This document shows positions 34,417-42,442 of a DNA stretch of 64,000 bases, in pieces. The position numbers and the translations under genes were made by a program. How positions within the stretch are numbered: position 1 is the stretch's first letter; every line of letters begins with the position of its first letter. Under the pieces are notes generated by a model. It ran no database searches. It saw nothing but the letters and a program-made list of their open reading frames with translations, and had not been told where the DNA came from. Source of the DNA: Alkalicoccus daliensis (GTDB lineage Bacteria > Bacillota > Bacilli > Bacillales > Salisediminibacteriaceae); contig NZ_FNIL01000007.1 of assembly GCF_900103955.1 (NCBI RefSeq), positions 1 to 64,000 on the forward strand, written 5' to 3'.

Positions 34417-36120
34417 ATGGGAGTATTCGCAGCACAAATCATTCAAAAGCCGTTATTTGCTTCCGCAGCGATTCGATCGGGAGAAAGTGAGCTGTTTGTA
34501 AAAGAGATTGAATGGGTCTCTGTCATGGAAATGCCTGTAGAAAATTTTGTGCGTGAAAAAGAATTTGTGTTAACCACGGGTATCGGCTGCAGCGGAAACG
34601 TTGAACTGCTGGAGAAGTTTGTTCAGGATGTAATTGAATCTGGAGCATCTATGCTCGGCATTGCTACCGGCAGGCATATATTTGATATCCCGGACAGGAT
34701 AATTGACCTCGCGGAAAAAAATGATTTTATTATTATTGCTCTTCCCTGGGACATTCGATTTGGAGATGTGATCCAGGCAGTACTTGAAGAGATTAATAGA
34801 GGAATGCAGGAAGAGCGGCAGCAGTCTGAAGAAATCCGGCAGGAATTTATCAACAGAGTACTCGAAGAAAGCGATGTACAGGAAATAACGGAAGCACTGG
34901 AAAGACACCTGGGACTTCCTGCAATGATTACTGAATATGATGGTTCTATGCGGGCAGCAAATAAGGTGAAAGAGGATGTCATGCGGGCGGTGGAAACTGG
35001 AGAAACCCAATTACTGGAGGACTTTGAAGCAGCAGAGCATCTTGGAAGCCAGTTCAGTGAGCATCGTCTGCATCCGCAGATATACGTGCTTGATATTTCC
35101 GGAGAAAGATGGTGCCGGATTTTAGTCAATACCAATCATCGTAAGCAGGGGTATTTATGGTTCAAACTAGGGCTCTCTCAGGAGATCAGCTGGTTCATGA
35201 TGAATGTACTGGAGCATGCTGTCACTGCCTGTGCTTTATTTTTCATTAAAGAAAATGCGATTGAAATGACGGAAATTCGTTTAAAAGACAACTTTATTTT
35301 ACACCTTGCAAAAAACGCCAGTGAAAATGAAAACGCGCTCCGTTCGAAGGCAGAACTGCTTGGATATGATTTATCACTTCCCTATTTATGCATTGTGGGA
35401 GAAATCCATTTACGCAGTAAAAAAGCAGATTTTCCTTCTTTTGAAGCAGATAATCCTCCTACTTCTTCGCTTCAGAACGTGAACTATTATATTCAAAAAG
35501 AAATTACAAATGCCGCAAAGTTTTTAAGTAAAAAGGCAATGACAACATTTGATGAAAATGAAGTAATTATTTTTTTGGAGGCTGATTATCATATCTATAC
35601 GGAAACTGCCAACCAATTCCTGGATTCTGTAGACCGGCGGCTGAATGAAATGCTAACTGAGATGGAAATTACCTGGGGAATTGCTTTGAAAAGAGATGAG
35701 CTGCAGGGGTTTCACGTAAGTTACAAAGAAGCAAAAACTGCGCTGGAAATGGGGATGCGGAAAAGCGAAAGCGGCGGCAGAACTTTTTACAGTGATACGA
35801 GAATCAACCGGGTGCTGCTCGCAATGTCAGAAAGCAAGGAAATTGAAAAGCTGGTAAAAGAGGTTGTTAAACCGCTCGCAGATTACGATCAAAAGCGGCA
35901 GACAGATTTAATTGAAACATTTATGGCGTACAGCAAGTACAATGGAAATGTAAGTCAGACGGCGAGAGCGCTGCACCTTCACCGGCAGTCACTTCTTTAC
36001 CGGCTGAGAAATATAGAATCATTAACGAAACTATCTTTACTGGAGGCAGATGATGTATTTCTGCTGGAACTGACAATACGACTATGGCAGCTTCAGGACC
36101 TTCATCATATGCAGAAATAG
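34417..36120 (+). CDS. PucR family transcriptional regulator
   Basis: The 567-aa protein has an N-terminal PucR purine-catabolism-type domain ('FVREKEFVLTTGIGCSGNVELLEKFV', 'LGIATGRHIFDIPDRIIDLAEK'), a GGDEF-like/CdaR middle region, and the C-terminal PucR helix-turn-helix ('NGNVSQTARALHLHRQSLLYRLRNIESL'). ATG 34417 is preferred; GAGGTG lies 6 nt upstream and overlaps a GTG at 34408. PucR proteins activate catabolic operons in response to the substrate. Its position before the ectoine-hydrolase cluster and opposite the NSS symporter makes it the likely regulator of both. Confidence 0.92.
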   Translation: MGVFAAQIIQKPLFASAAIRSGESELFVKEIEWVSVMEMPVENFVREKEFVLTTGIGCSGNVELLEKFVQDVIESGASMLGIATGRHIFDIPDRIIDLAEKNDFIIIALPWDIRFGDVIQAVLEEINRGMQEERQQSEEIRQEFINRVLEESDVQEITEALERHLGLPAMITEYDGSMRAANKVKEDVMRAVETGETQLLEDFEAAEHLGSQFSEHRLHPQIYVLDISGERWCRILVNTNHRKQGYLWFKLGLSQEISWFMMNVLEHAVTACALFFIKENAIEMTEIRLKDNFILHLAKNASENENALRSKAELLGYDLSLPYLCIVGEIHLRSKKADFPSFEADNPPTSSLQNVNYYIQKEITNAAKFLSKKAMTTFDENEVIIFLEADYHIYTETANQFLDSVDRRLNEMLTEMEITWGIALKRDELQGFHVSYKEAKTALEMGMRKSESGGRTFYSDTRINRVLLAMSESKEIEKLVKEVVKPLADYDQKRQTDLIETFMAYSKYNGNVSQTARALHLHRQSLLYRLRNIESLTKLSLLEADDVFLLELTIRLWQLQDLHHMQK

Positions 36121-36130
36121 AAATCTAAGA

Positions 36131-36166
36131 AAGCAGGCTTTTCCTAATCAGGAGAAGCCTGTTTTC
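36131..36166 (+). terminator. Terminator after the PucR gene
   Basis: CAGGCTTTTCCT pairs with AGGAGAAGCCTG (one mismatch) around a 3-6 nt loop and is followed by TTTT. It separates pucR from the downstream catabolic genes. Confidence 0.85.
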
Positions 36167-36374
36167 ATTATGCTCTGTTATCATTCGCGGCTCTAACGCA
36201 ATAAAAGTGAATTTCATTTAATGGTGAAAAACTTCTAATTTTACCCCTGTTAATCGTCTTAGGTAAGGGTTAACAGATTACAATAAGAAATCAGGGTAGG
36301 TCATCGTTTCGTGAAACTACAGTATTGATTTTAAAAGAATGATAAAAATACCAATACAGCCATCTTCAAAAAAG

Positions 36375-36500
36375 AGCAGCGCGCAGCCGGCAACTCCGGG
36401 AGGTTTTGAGGACGATTCGAAGATCCGGCTGCCGAAGGCAGACTAGCTGAGAGAGTCTCCTACGGAAAGCGTCCGGCGGAAGCAGAGAGTCTTAATGCAT
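36375..36500 (-). repeat. Dispersed intergenic repeat, family A (copy 2, inverted)
   Basis: Within the gap 36121-36786, the segment GGACGATTCGAAGATCCGGC (about 36410-36429), then CTGCCGAAGGCAG and AGCTGAGAGAGTCTCCTACG, is the reverse complement of the family A unit near 41962-42080. The copy is complete enough to contain the small CTGCC..GGCAG hairpin. Confidence 0.72.
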
Positions 36501-36659
36501 TCCAGACAAGAAGTTTCTTCACTCGTTTTTAGATTGGGAAACAACAGATATTATTCTAATTATATTTGATAATCGACACACCTGATGCAAATTATACTTT
36601 TATACAAATAAAAGAGAATAATCAAATACTCCCTTGTGCATTTATATATTTTAGATTAT

Positions 36660-36705
36660 GCAAATGTTCAATTTGTATGAAGAAGAAAGGCAAACGTTCA
36701 TACAA
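36660..36705. promoter_or_regulatory. Candidate operator upstream of doeA
   Basis: GCAAATGTTCA (36660-36670) and GCAAACGTTCA (36690-36700) are direct repeats spaced exactly 30 bp, three helical turns. Overlapping them, TTGTATGAA (36673-36681) and TTCATACAA (36697-36705) form a perfect inverted repeat with 15-nt spacing. It is 82 nt before the doeA start and could be a PucR site. Confidence 0.5.
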
Positions 36706-36786
36706 GTTGTACATCATATTTTTAACAATGAAGTATTAAGATAAATGTAAGAACAATCTAAATAATCAAAAAACGGAAGAGGGTGG

Positions 36787-38001
36787 ATGGATATGCTGCC
36801 TTTTGATATTCAAGAGTATCAAGAGAGATTGCAAAAGACTAAGAAGAGCATGGCAGATCGGGGAATTGATGTTCTGCTTGTTACTGACCCGGCCAACATG
36901 AATTATTTAACTGGATATGATGCCTGGTCATTTTATGTGCATCAGATGGTGGTCATTATTATCGACGAGCCGCAGCCATTATGGATCGGCCGTTATTTAG
37001 ACGCAAATGGAGCAAGAGTTACTACGTGGATATACGATGAAAATATTATTGCGTATCCCGATTATTATGTGCATTCTGACGTCTTCCATCCGATGAGTTT
37101 CGTAGGAGAAATTTTAGCTCAGATAGGCCAGGGGAACCGGCGTATCGGTGTAGAAATGGATAATTATTATTTTTCCGCGAAAGCCTTTATGAAACTGCAG
37201 CAGGCCCTTCCGAATGCAAAATTTATAGACGGAGATTTAATTGTAAATTACGTGAGAATTATCAAATCTCAACAGGAAATAGAATATATGAAGCGAGCGG
37301 CACTGATTGCTGATAAAGCAATGCATCATGGAATAGAAAATATTCGAATCGGAAGCCGGGAAAACGATGCAGCAGCGCATATTTCGTACCATTTAATCAG
37401 CGGTACGGAAGAATTCGGCGGAGAATATACTTCTATTGTACCAATGCTTCCATCGGGTAAAAATACGGGCATACCGCATCTGACCTGGAGTGACCGGCCA
37501 TTTGAAGATGGAGATTCCACGATTATTGAACTCGCTGGCTGTTACCAACGGTACCATGTACCCCTTGCCCGAACAGTCACGATAGGGAACCCGGATGACC
37601 GGCTTCATCAGCTTACTCCTATTATTCAGGACGGAATTGCAGCTGTACTGGAAGCAGCGAAACCTGGGGCAACATGCAGTGATATGGAAGAAGCATGGCG
37701 CAGATCAATCAGCGCCTACGGTATTGAAAAAGAATCAAGACTCGGATATTCCGTCGGACTTGGATATCCACCAGACTGGGGAGAGCATACAGCGAGCATC
37801 CGCAAAGGAGATCAGACGGTACTGGAACCAAACATGACATTTCATTTAATTCCAGCTCTTTGGTTTGATCAGTATGGAATAGAACTTAGTGAAACGCTGC
37901 GCATTACAGAAAATGGATGTACTACTTTTTCCAATTACCCGCGGGAGCTGATAATAAAGCATCCTTTCTTATTGAATCAGCACGGCGGAGAAATTTCATA
38001 A
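36787..38001 (+). CDS. doeA: Ectoine hydrolase (DoeA/EutD), creatinase-like M24 family
   Basis: The 404-aa protein has the creatinase N-terminal domain and a pita-bread M24 domain. The blocks 'LLVTDPANMNYLTGYDAWSFYVHQ', 'RIGVEMDNYYFSAKAF', 'GIPHLTWSDRPFEDGD', 'ELAGCYQRYHVPLARTV' and 'GYPPDWGEHTASIRKGD' closely match known ectoine hydrolases. The usual M24 metal-ligating Asp residues are replaced, as in the metal-independent creatinase. It opens the ectoine ring to N-acetyl-diaminobutyrate. GAGGGTGG precedes the start (ATG 36787 or 36793). It is the first of four genes that look like one catabolic unit. Confidence 0.88.
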   Translation: MDMLPFDIQEYQERLQKTKKSMADRGIDVLLVTDPANMNYLTGYDAWSFYVHQMVVIIIDEPQPLWIGRYLDANGARVTTWIYDENIIAYPDYYVHSDVFHPMSFVGEILAQIGQGNRRIGVEMDNYYFSAKAFMKLQQALPNAKFIDGDLIVNYVRIIKSQQEIEYMKRAALIADKAMHHGIENIRIGSRENDAAAHISYHLISGTEEFGGEYTSIVPMLPSGKNTGIPHLTWSDRPFEDGDSTIIELAGCYQRYHVPLARTVTIGNPDDRLHQLTPIIQDGIAAVLEAAKPGATCSDMEEAWRRSISAYGIEKESRLGYSVGLGYPPDWGEHTASIRKGDQTVLEPNMTFHLIPALWFDQYGIELSETLRITENGCTTFSNYPRELIIKHPFLLNQHGGEIS

Positions 38002-38026
38002 TTAATTAAATGAGGAGGTTTTTTCA

Positions 38027-39229
38027 ATGAAAAAAGACATTAGAATGGGTACAAAAGCAATCTGGGCAGGAGAAAAAGAACAGCTGGCATTTGGAGCTAC
38101 GCAGGTACCGGTAGTGCACAGCGTTTCTTATGGATATGAGGATATGGATGAATGGTACGAAGTAGCGGTAGGAAACAAAAAAGGCCACATTTACGGACGG
38201 AACACGAATCCTACTGTGGAAGCGTTTGAAAACAAGGTGCGAATCCTGGAAGGCGCGGAGCATGCTACTGCTTTTTCTACAGGAATGGCAGCAATCAGTA
38301 ATACGCTTGGGACATTCCTTTTCCCTGGAGACAGAATTGTTTCAATTAAAGACACCTACGGCGGCACAAACAAAATTTTTACGGAATTTCTGCCGCAGCT
38401 GAATATTGATGTTGTGTTATGCGATACCGGCGATCATGAAGCGATTGAAGCAGAAGTTGCGAAAGGATGCAAGGTGCTTTATTTGGAAACACCGACGAAC
38501 CCTACAGTAAAAATCACAGATATTGCCCGAATGGCACGAGCGGGAAAAAAAGCAGGAGCTTTAGTCATAGTAGATAATACGTTTGCAACACCGATCAACC
38601 AGAATCCCCTTGCGCTGGGAGTAGACCTTGTGCTCCATAGTGCAACGAAGTTTCTCGGGGGGCATGCGGATGCACTCGGCGGGGTGCTGGTAGGCGCTAA
38701 AGAACTGGTGGAAAAAGTATATCACTACCGGGAGATCAACGGTGCGACCATGGATCCTATGTCCGCCTACCTGCTGCTGCGCGGGATGAAAACATTGAAG
38801 CTTCGTGTGGAGCGGCAGAACGAAAATGCAATGAAGGTAGCGGAATATCTGCAGTCAGTGGATATTGTGGATGACGTGTTTTATCCAGGACTGGAAACGC
38901 ATCCGCACCATGACATTGCGAAGGAACAGATGAGCGGCTTTGGCGGTATGCTCAGTTTTAGTGTAAAAGGCGGAGTAGATACAGTGCGTCATCTGCTTCC
39001 AAAACTGGAATTTGCCAACCGGGCAGCGAATCTCGGTTCCGTAGAGACAATCGTCGGACCTTCCCGCACAACGAGCCACGTAGAGTGTACACCGGAAGAG
39101 CGGGCAGCAATGGGAATTCCAGAAGGACTGATTCGATATTCTGCAGGGATTGAAGATATTGAAGACCTTATCGGAGACCTGGAACAGGCGTTTCAATCTC
39201 TGCCAAAAGAAATTTTCACGAGCGTATAG
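38027..39229 (+). CDS. Cystathionine gamma-synthase family PLP enzyme
   Basis: The 400-aa product is a Cys/Met-metabolism PLP enzyme. It has the tyrosine contact in 'GHIYGRNTNPTVEAFENKV', 'YLETPTNPT', the Asp in 'ALVIVDNTFATP' and the PLP Lys in 'LVLHSATKFLGGHADALGG' (about residue 209). It ends with 'LIRYSAGIEDIEDLIGDLEQAF'. It falls in the gamma-lyase/gamma-synthase group without a clear choice of substrate. Spacing to doeA is 25 nt, with AGGAGG upstream. In this cluster it might act at the gamma carbon of diaminobutyrate, giving homoserine or 2-oxobutyrate; that is inference only. Confidence 0.88.
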   Translation: MKKDIRMGTKAIWAGEKEQLAFGATQVPVVHSVSYGYEDMDEWYEVAVGNKKGHIYGRNTNPTVEAFENKVRILEGAEHATAFSTGMAAISNTLGTFLFPGDRIVSIKDTYGGTNKIFTEFLPQLNIDVVLCDTGDHEAIEAEVAKGCKVLYLETPTNPTVKITDIARMARAGKKAGALVIVDNTFATPINQNPLALGVDLVLHSATKFLGGHADALGGVLVGAKELVEKVYHYREINGATMDPMSAYLLLRGMKTLKLRVERQNENAMKVAEYLQSVDIVDDVFYPGLETHPHHDIAKEQMSGFGGMLSFSVKGGVDTVRHLLPKLEFANRAANLGSVETIVGPSRTTSHVECTPEERAAMGIPEGLIRYSAGIEDIEDLIGDLEQAFQSLPKEIFTSV

Positions 39230-39237
39230 ACCATCAA

Positions 39238-39278
39238 AAAGTCACTGAAAAGTCGAGTCTGAATTTTTCAGTGACTTT
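39238..39278 (+). promoter_or_regulatory. Intercistronic 14-bp hairpin between the PLP enzyme and homoserine dehydrogenase genes
   Basis: AAAGTCACTGAAAA (39238-39251) pairs with TTTTCAGTGACTTT (39265-39278) without a mismatch. No T-run follows, only CCAGAAGGAGG. It may be a partial terminator or an mRNA-stabilising hairpin that sets expression of the distal genes. Confidence 0.65.
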
Positions 39279-39298
39279 CCAGAAGGAGGAGTTCTCTT

Positions 39299-40351
39299 AT
39301 GACAGTAAAGCTCGCATTCATTGGGTTCGGAGGGGTCGGCCAGGGGCTGCTTCAGATACTGCTTGAAAAAGAAAACGAACTTCGTTTGGAGGAAGGACTG
39401 GAAACGCAGGTAGTAGCAGTAGCTGATGTGATGAAAGGGTCTGTTTATAATCCGAACGGCCTGGATGGGAATCAGTTACTTTCGCTTGCGAAGGAAAAGC
39501 GTCCTTTAAGCGAATATATCGGGGACAGCAGTACAATTACCGGCCTTGATAGTATCAGAACGATTCAAGAAACGAATGCAGATGTTATTGTAGAGGTTAC
39601 TTTTACGGATGTAAATACAGGTCAGCCGGCAATTGACCACTGCAGAGCTGCTTTTGAAAAAGGAAAAAGTGTCATTACTACGAATAAAGGACCCGTGGCA
39701 CTGGCTTATCAGGAATTGTCGGAAGCAGCAGAAAATAATGGGGCGTTCTTTGGTTTTGAAGGAACAGTGATGAGCGGTACTCCTGCACTGCGCCTTCCGA
39801 GAGAAACACTCTGCGGTAATAAGATCCACCAGATTACTGGCATTTTAAACGGAACAACAAATTATATGCTAACTGAAATGGAAAAGGGATCTTCTTATGA
39901 GGAGGCCTTGAAAAAAGCACAGGAGCAGGGATTTGCAGAAGCGGACCCGACAAGTGATGTAGAAGGATATGATGCCCGCTATAAAGCAGTAATCCTTTCA
40001 AATGTAGTGATGCAGACACCGATGATCGCCGCAAATGTACCCTGTACGGGAATTACAGAAGTGACGCAGGAGATGCTTCATGAAGCGGTGAAAGAAGGGA
40101 AACGTATTCGTCTTGTTGCTAAAATAACCAGAACTGAATCAGGTGTGAAAGCTGTTATACAGCCGGAAAAACTGGATGAGACGAATCCTCTGGCAGCTGT
40201 CCCGGGTGCTACTAATGCAATACTGTATGAATGTGACCTTGCAGGGCCGATTTTTTTAACGGGAGCTGGTGCGGGATTGAAAGAAACGGGATTTTCTCTG
40301 CTTATTGATTTGATTCACTTCACCCGGCAGAAAGCAGCCGTAAAGCAATAA
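39299..40351 (+). CDS. Homoserine dehydrogenase
   Basis: The 350-aa protein has an N-terminal NAD(P)-binding Rossmann motif ('KLAFIGFGGVGQGLLQIL') and homoserine dehydrogenase catalytic blocks: 'SVITTNKGPVALAYQEL', 'FEGTVMSGTPALRLPRE', 'GILNGTTNYMLTEME' and 'GFAEADPTSDVEGYDARYKAVIL' (Lys and Asp of the active site). There is no ACT domain, so the form is short and probably not feedback-regulated. A catabolic direction, homoserine to aspartate semialdehyde, would fit the following aldehyde dehydrogenase. AGAAGGAGGAG precedes ATG. Confidence 0.92.
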   Translation: MTVKLAFIGFGGVGQGLLQILLEKENELRLEEGLETQVVAVADVMKGSVYNPNGLDGNQLLSLAKEKRPLSEYIGDSSTITGLDSIRTIQETNADVIVEVTFTDVNTGQPAIDHCRAAFEKGKSVITTNKGPVALAYQELSEAAENNGAFFGFEGTVMSGTPALRLPRETLCGNKIHQITGILNGTTNYMLTEMEKGSSYEEALKKAQEQGFAEADPTSDVEGYDARYKAVILSNVVMQTPMIAANVPCTGITEVTQEMLHEAVKEGKRIRLVAKITRTESGVKAVIQPEKLDETNPLAAVPGATNAILYECDLAGPIFLTGAGAGLKETGFSLLIDLIHFTRQKAAVKQ

Positions 40352-40371
40352 CTGAAAAGGCGGTGTAATTA

Positions 40372-41823
40372 ATGCAGACTAAAGTATTATCCGTAAAGAT
40401 GTATGTTTTGGGAGAATGGGTCAGTCAGGAAGAAACGTTTGAAGTAGTGGATCCCCAAAATAATGAAGTGATTGCGAGAGTTCCAAAAACTACTCGGGAG
40501 TATGCAAGAAAAGTAATCGACGGAGCAGCAGAAACATTTTACTCCATTTCTTCCTGGCCCACGCATGAACGGATGAAAGTGCTGCAGCGGGCGGCGGATT
40601 ATATAGAGAAAAATCACGAACGCTATGCCTATACGATCGCCCGGGAAGGTTCTAAAACGATTACCGAGGCGCGTGGGGAAGTGAGCAGAGCTGTACAGAC
40701 ACTGCGGATCAGCGGGGAAGAGGCAAGACGTATTAAAGGAGAAACTATTAATTTTGACCAAAAAGAAGGCAGTGAGAACCGCACCGGCTATTATTTCCGG
40801 TTTCCGATCGGGGTCGTTGCAGCTATTACGCCTTTTAATGACCCACTCAACCTCGTAGCGCATAAAGTTGGTCCAGCGTTAGCAGCGGGCAATCCCGTCG
40901 TAGTTAAACCGGCTTCCGTTACTCCACTGAGCGCACTTCTCTTAGCAGAAGCTTTGGATCAGGCAGGGGTGCCGCGGGGATTTCTTTCAGTAATCACCGG
41001 CGCTGGAAGAGAGCTTGGGGAAGAACTTGTCACCCATCCGGAAGTGAAAATGATTTCTTTTACCGGAGGAGTGAATGCGGGGGACAAAATTATAGATAAA
41101 GCAGGTCGTAAGAAAATCGGAATGGAGCTTGGCTCAAACTCGCCTGTTATTGTACTGAATGATGCAGATCTGCATGATGCTGTAAAATCAACAGTATCAG
41201 GTGCATTTTCTGCAGCAGGCCAAAATTGTATCGGTGTACAGAGAGTATTTATTGAACAAAATTTATTTGATGATTTTGCAGCTCTGTTTGCTGAACGGAC
41301 AAAAGAACTGCAGATGGGCGATAAATTATCTGAGTGGACGGATATGGGTCCTCTTATTAATGAAACAGAAGCAAAACGGGTGGAAGAATGGGTGAATGAA
41401 GCAGTATCCGAGGGTGCCAGAATTCTTCAGGGAGGAAAGCGGGAAGGCGCATTTTACGAACCGACCGTGCTTGTAGATGTACCCGTCAGCTGCCGCTTAT
41501 ACTATGAGGAAATCTTTGGGCCTGTGGTCCTGCTTGAGGAAGTAGAGAGCTTACAGGAAGCAGTTTCAAGAGCGAATGACGTTGACTACGGTCTGCAGGC
41601 TGGTATTTTCACAAAAAATATTGACCATGCTTTTTATGCAGTGAACCATCTGCATGTAGGCGGTGTAATGGTAAACGACAGCAGTGATTATCGAATAGAC
41701 GAAATGCCATTCGGAGGAGTCAAGCAGTCAGGACTCGGAAGAGAAGGGGTGGCACATTCTATTCAGGAAATGACAGAGCCGCGTGTTGTCTGCATCAAAC
41801 TGACCCAGCCATGGTCTGTATAA
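40372..41823 (+). CDS. Aldehyde dehydrogenase family protein, probable semialdehyde dehydrogenase
   Basis: The 483-aa protein is a typical ALDH. It has NAD-binding 'ITPFNDPLNLVAHKVGPALAAGN', 'SFTGGVNAGDKI', general base Glu in 'KKIGMELGSNSPVIVL', catalytic Cys in 'AAGQNCIGVQRVF' (about residue 285) and 'EEIFGPVVLLEEV'. The short motif around Cys is closer to lactaldehyde/semialdehyde enzymes. It follows the homoserine dehydrogenase gene by 20 nt and could oxidise aspartate semialdehyde to aspartate, as DoeC does in the known ectoine pathway; the substrate is inferred. Confidence 0.9.
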   Translation: MQTKVLSVKMYVLGEWVSQEETFEVVDPQNNEVIARVPKTTREYARKVIDGAAETFYSISSWPTHERMKVLQRAADYIEKNHERYAYTIAREGSKTITEARGEVSRAVQTLRISGEEARRIKGETINFDQKEGSENRTGYYFRFPIGVVAAITPFNDPLNLVAHKVGPALAAGNPVVVKPASVTPLSALLLAEALDQAGVPRGFLSVITGAGRELGEELVTHPEVKMISFTGGVNAGDKIIDKAGRKKIGMELGSNSPVIVLNDADLHDAVKSTVSGAFSAAGQNCIGVQRVFIEQNLFDDFAALFAERTKELQMGDKLSEWTDMGPLINETEAKRVEEWVNEAVSEGARILQGGKREGAFYEPTVLVDVPVSCRLYYEEIFGPVVLLEEVESLQEAVSRANDVDYGLQAGIFTKNIDHAFYAVNHLHVGGVMVNDSSDYRIDEMPFGGVKQSGLGREGVAHSIQEMTEPRVVCIKLTQPWSV

Positions 41824-41881
41824 AGGACTTGATGAGGGAGTACAGCTTCTTCATTCACAATCGCAGCAGATTATTATAAAA

Positions 41882-41912
41882 GACGGACCGGCAGTTATGT
41901 AACTGCCGGTCC
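41882..41912 (+). terminator. Hairpin copy 1 of a duplicated terminator, without T-tract
   Basis: GGACCGGCAGTT/AACTGCCGGTCC (12 bp) with loop ATGT. The 31 bases 41882-41912 recur identically at 42312-42342, but here no T-run follows. It lies 60 nt after the aldehyde dehydrogenase stop. Confidence 0.75.
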
Positions 41913-42311
41913 ATGAGCCTGTTGAAAAAGTGCTTTTTTTGTATAAGTATACGATCTTATGCTTTTGTCTCCGAAGTGTCGCTTTCCGGAGGGAACTCTC
42001 TCAGCTAACCTGCCGTTGGCAGGTGGATCTTCGAATCGTTCAAATCCTCCAGGAGTCGACTCTTCTGCGACTGCAGCATAAATAAGGGAGGCAATGGTTA
42101 TATACAAAACCGCAGAAACAGGAACACTTTTTCTGCGGAAATAACTTGTCTCCATAGCTCCCGGCGGTGACAGCGGGATTCAAGCACAGTATGAAGATCC
42201 TTTTTTCTGCCCCGCGGGCAGGAAAATAGCTGAAGACCGGCCGGCAAGCGGAGGAGAATCTATACACAGCAAATCATAAATATACAAAAATTTTTACTTT
42301 ATAAACACTCT
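41913..42311. repeat. Inserted repeat block, family A copies (copy 3 plus a degenerate inverted copy)
   Basis: The block lies between the two identical hairpins. The segment 41962-42080 has the best preserved family A unit: CGCTTTCCGGAGGGAACTCT, CAGCTAACCTGCCGTTGGCA, GGATCTTCGAATCGT and GGAGTCGACTCTTCTGCGAC. A degenerate inverted copy follows near 42190-42245 (GAAGATCC..CTGCCCCGCGGGCAGG..TAGCTGA). Minus-strand frames across it have no ribosome binding site. The gap 41824-42442 has no gene. Confidence 0.7.
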
Positions 42312-42357
42312 GACGGACCGGCAGTTATGTAACTGCCGGTCCGTACTTTTTATTTTT
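42312..42357 (+). terminator. Hairpin copy 2 of the duplicated terminator, with T-tract
   Basis: The same 12-bp GGACCGGCAGTT hairpin, extended to 14 bp by AC/GT, is followed by ACTTTTTATTTTTG. It is the functional-looking copy and probably the original terminator of the doeA operon. Confidence 0.85.
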
Positions 42358-42442
42358 GTGGCTGCTTTGAAAATAAAAGCTTTGTTAATGTGCGTTCCTA
42401 TATTCAAATTATTCATTTCCCTGGAGAAAAAACGATGATGTA

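Noticed and set aside
34623-35135. 170-codon frame opposite pucR
   Set aside because: Antisense shadow of a gene with clear PucR domains.
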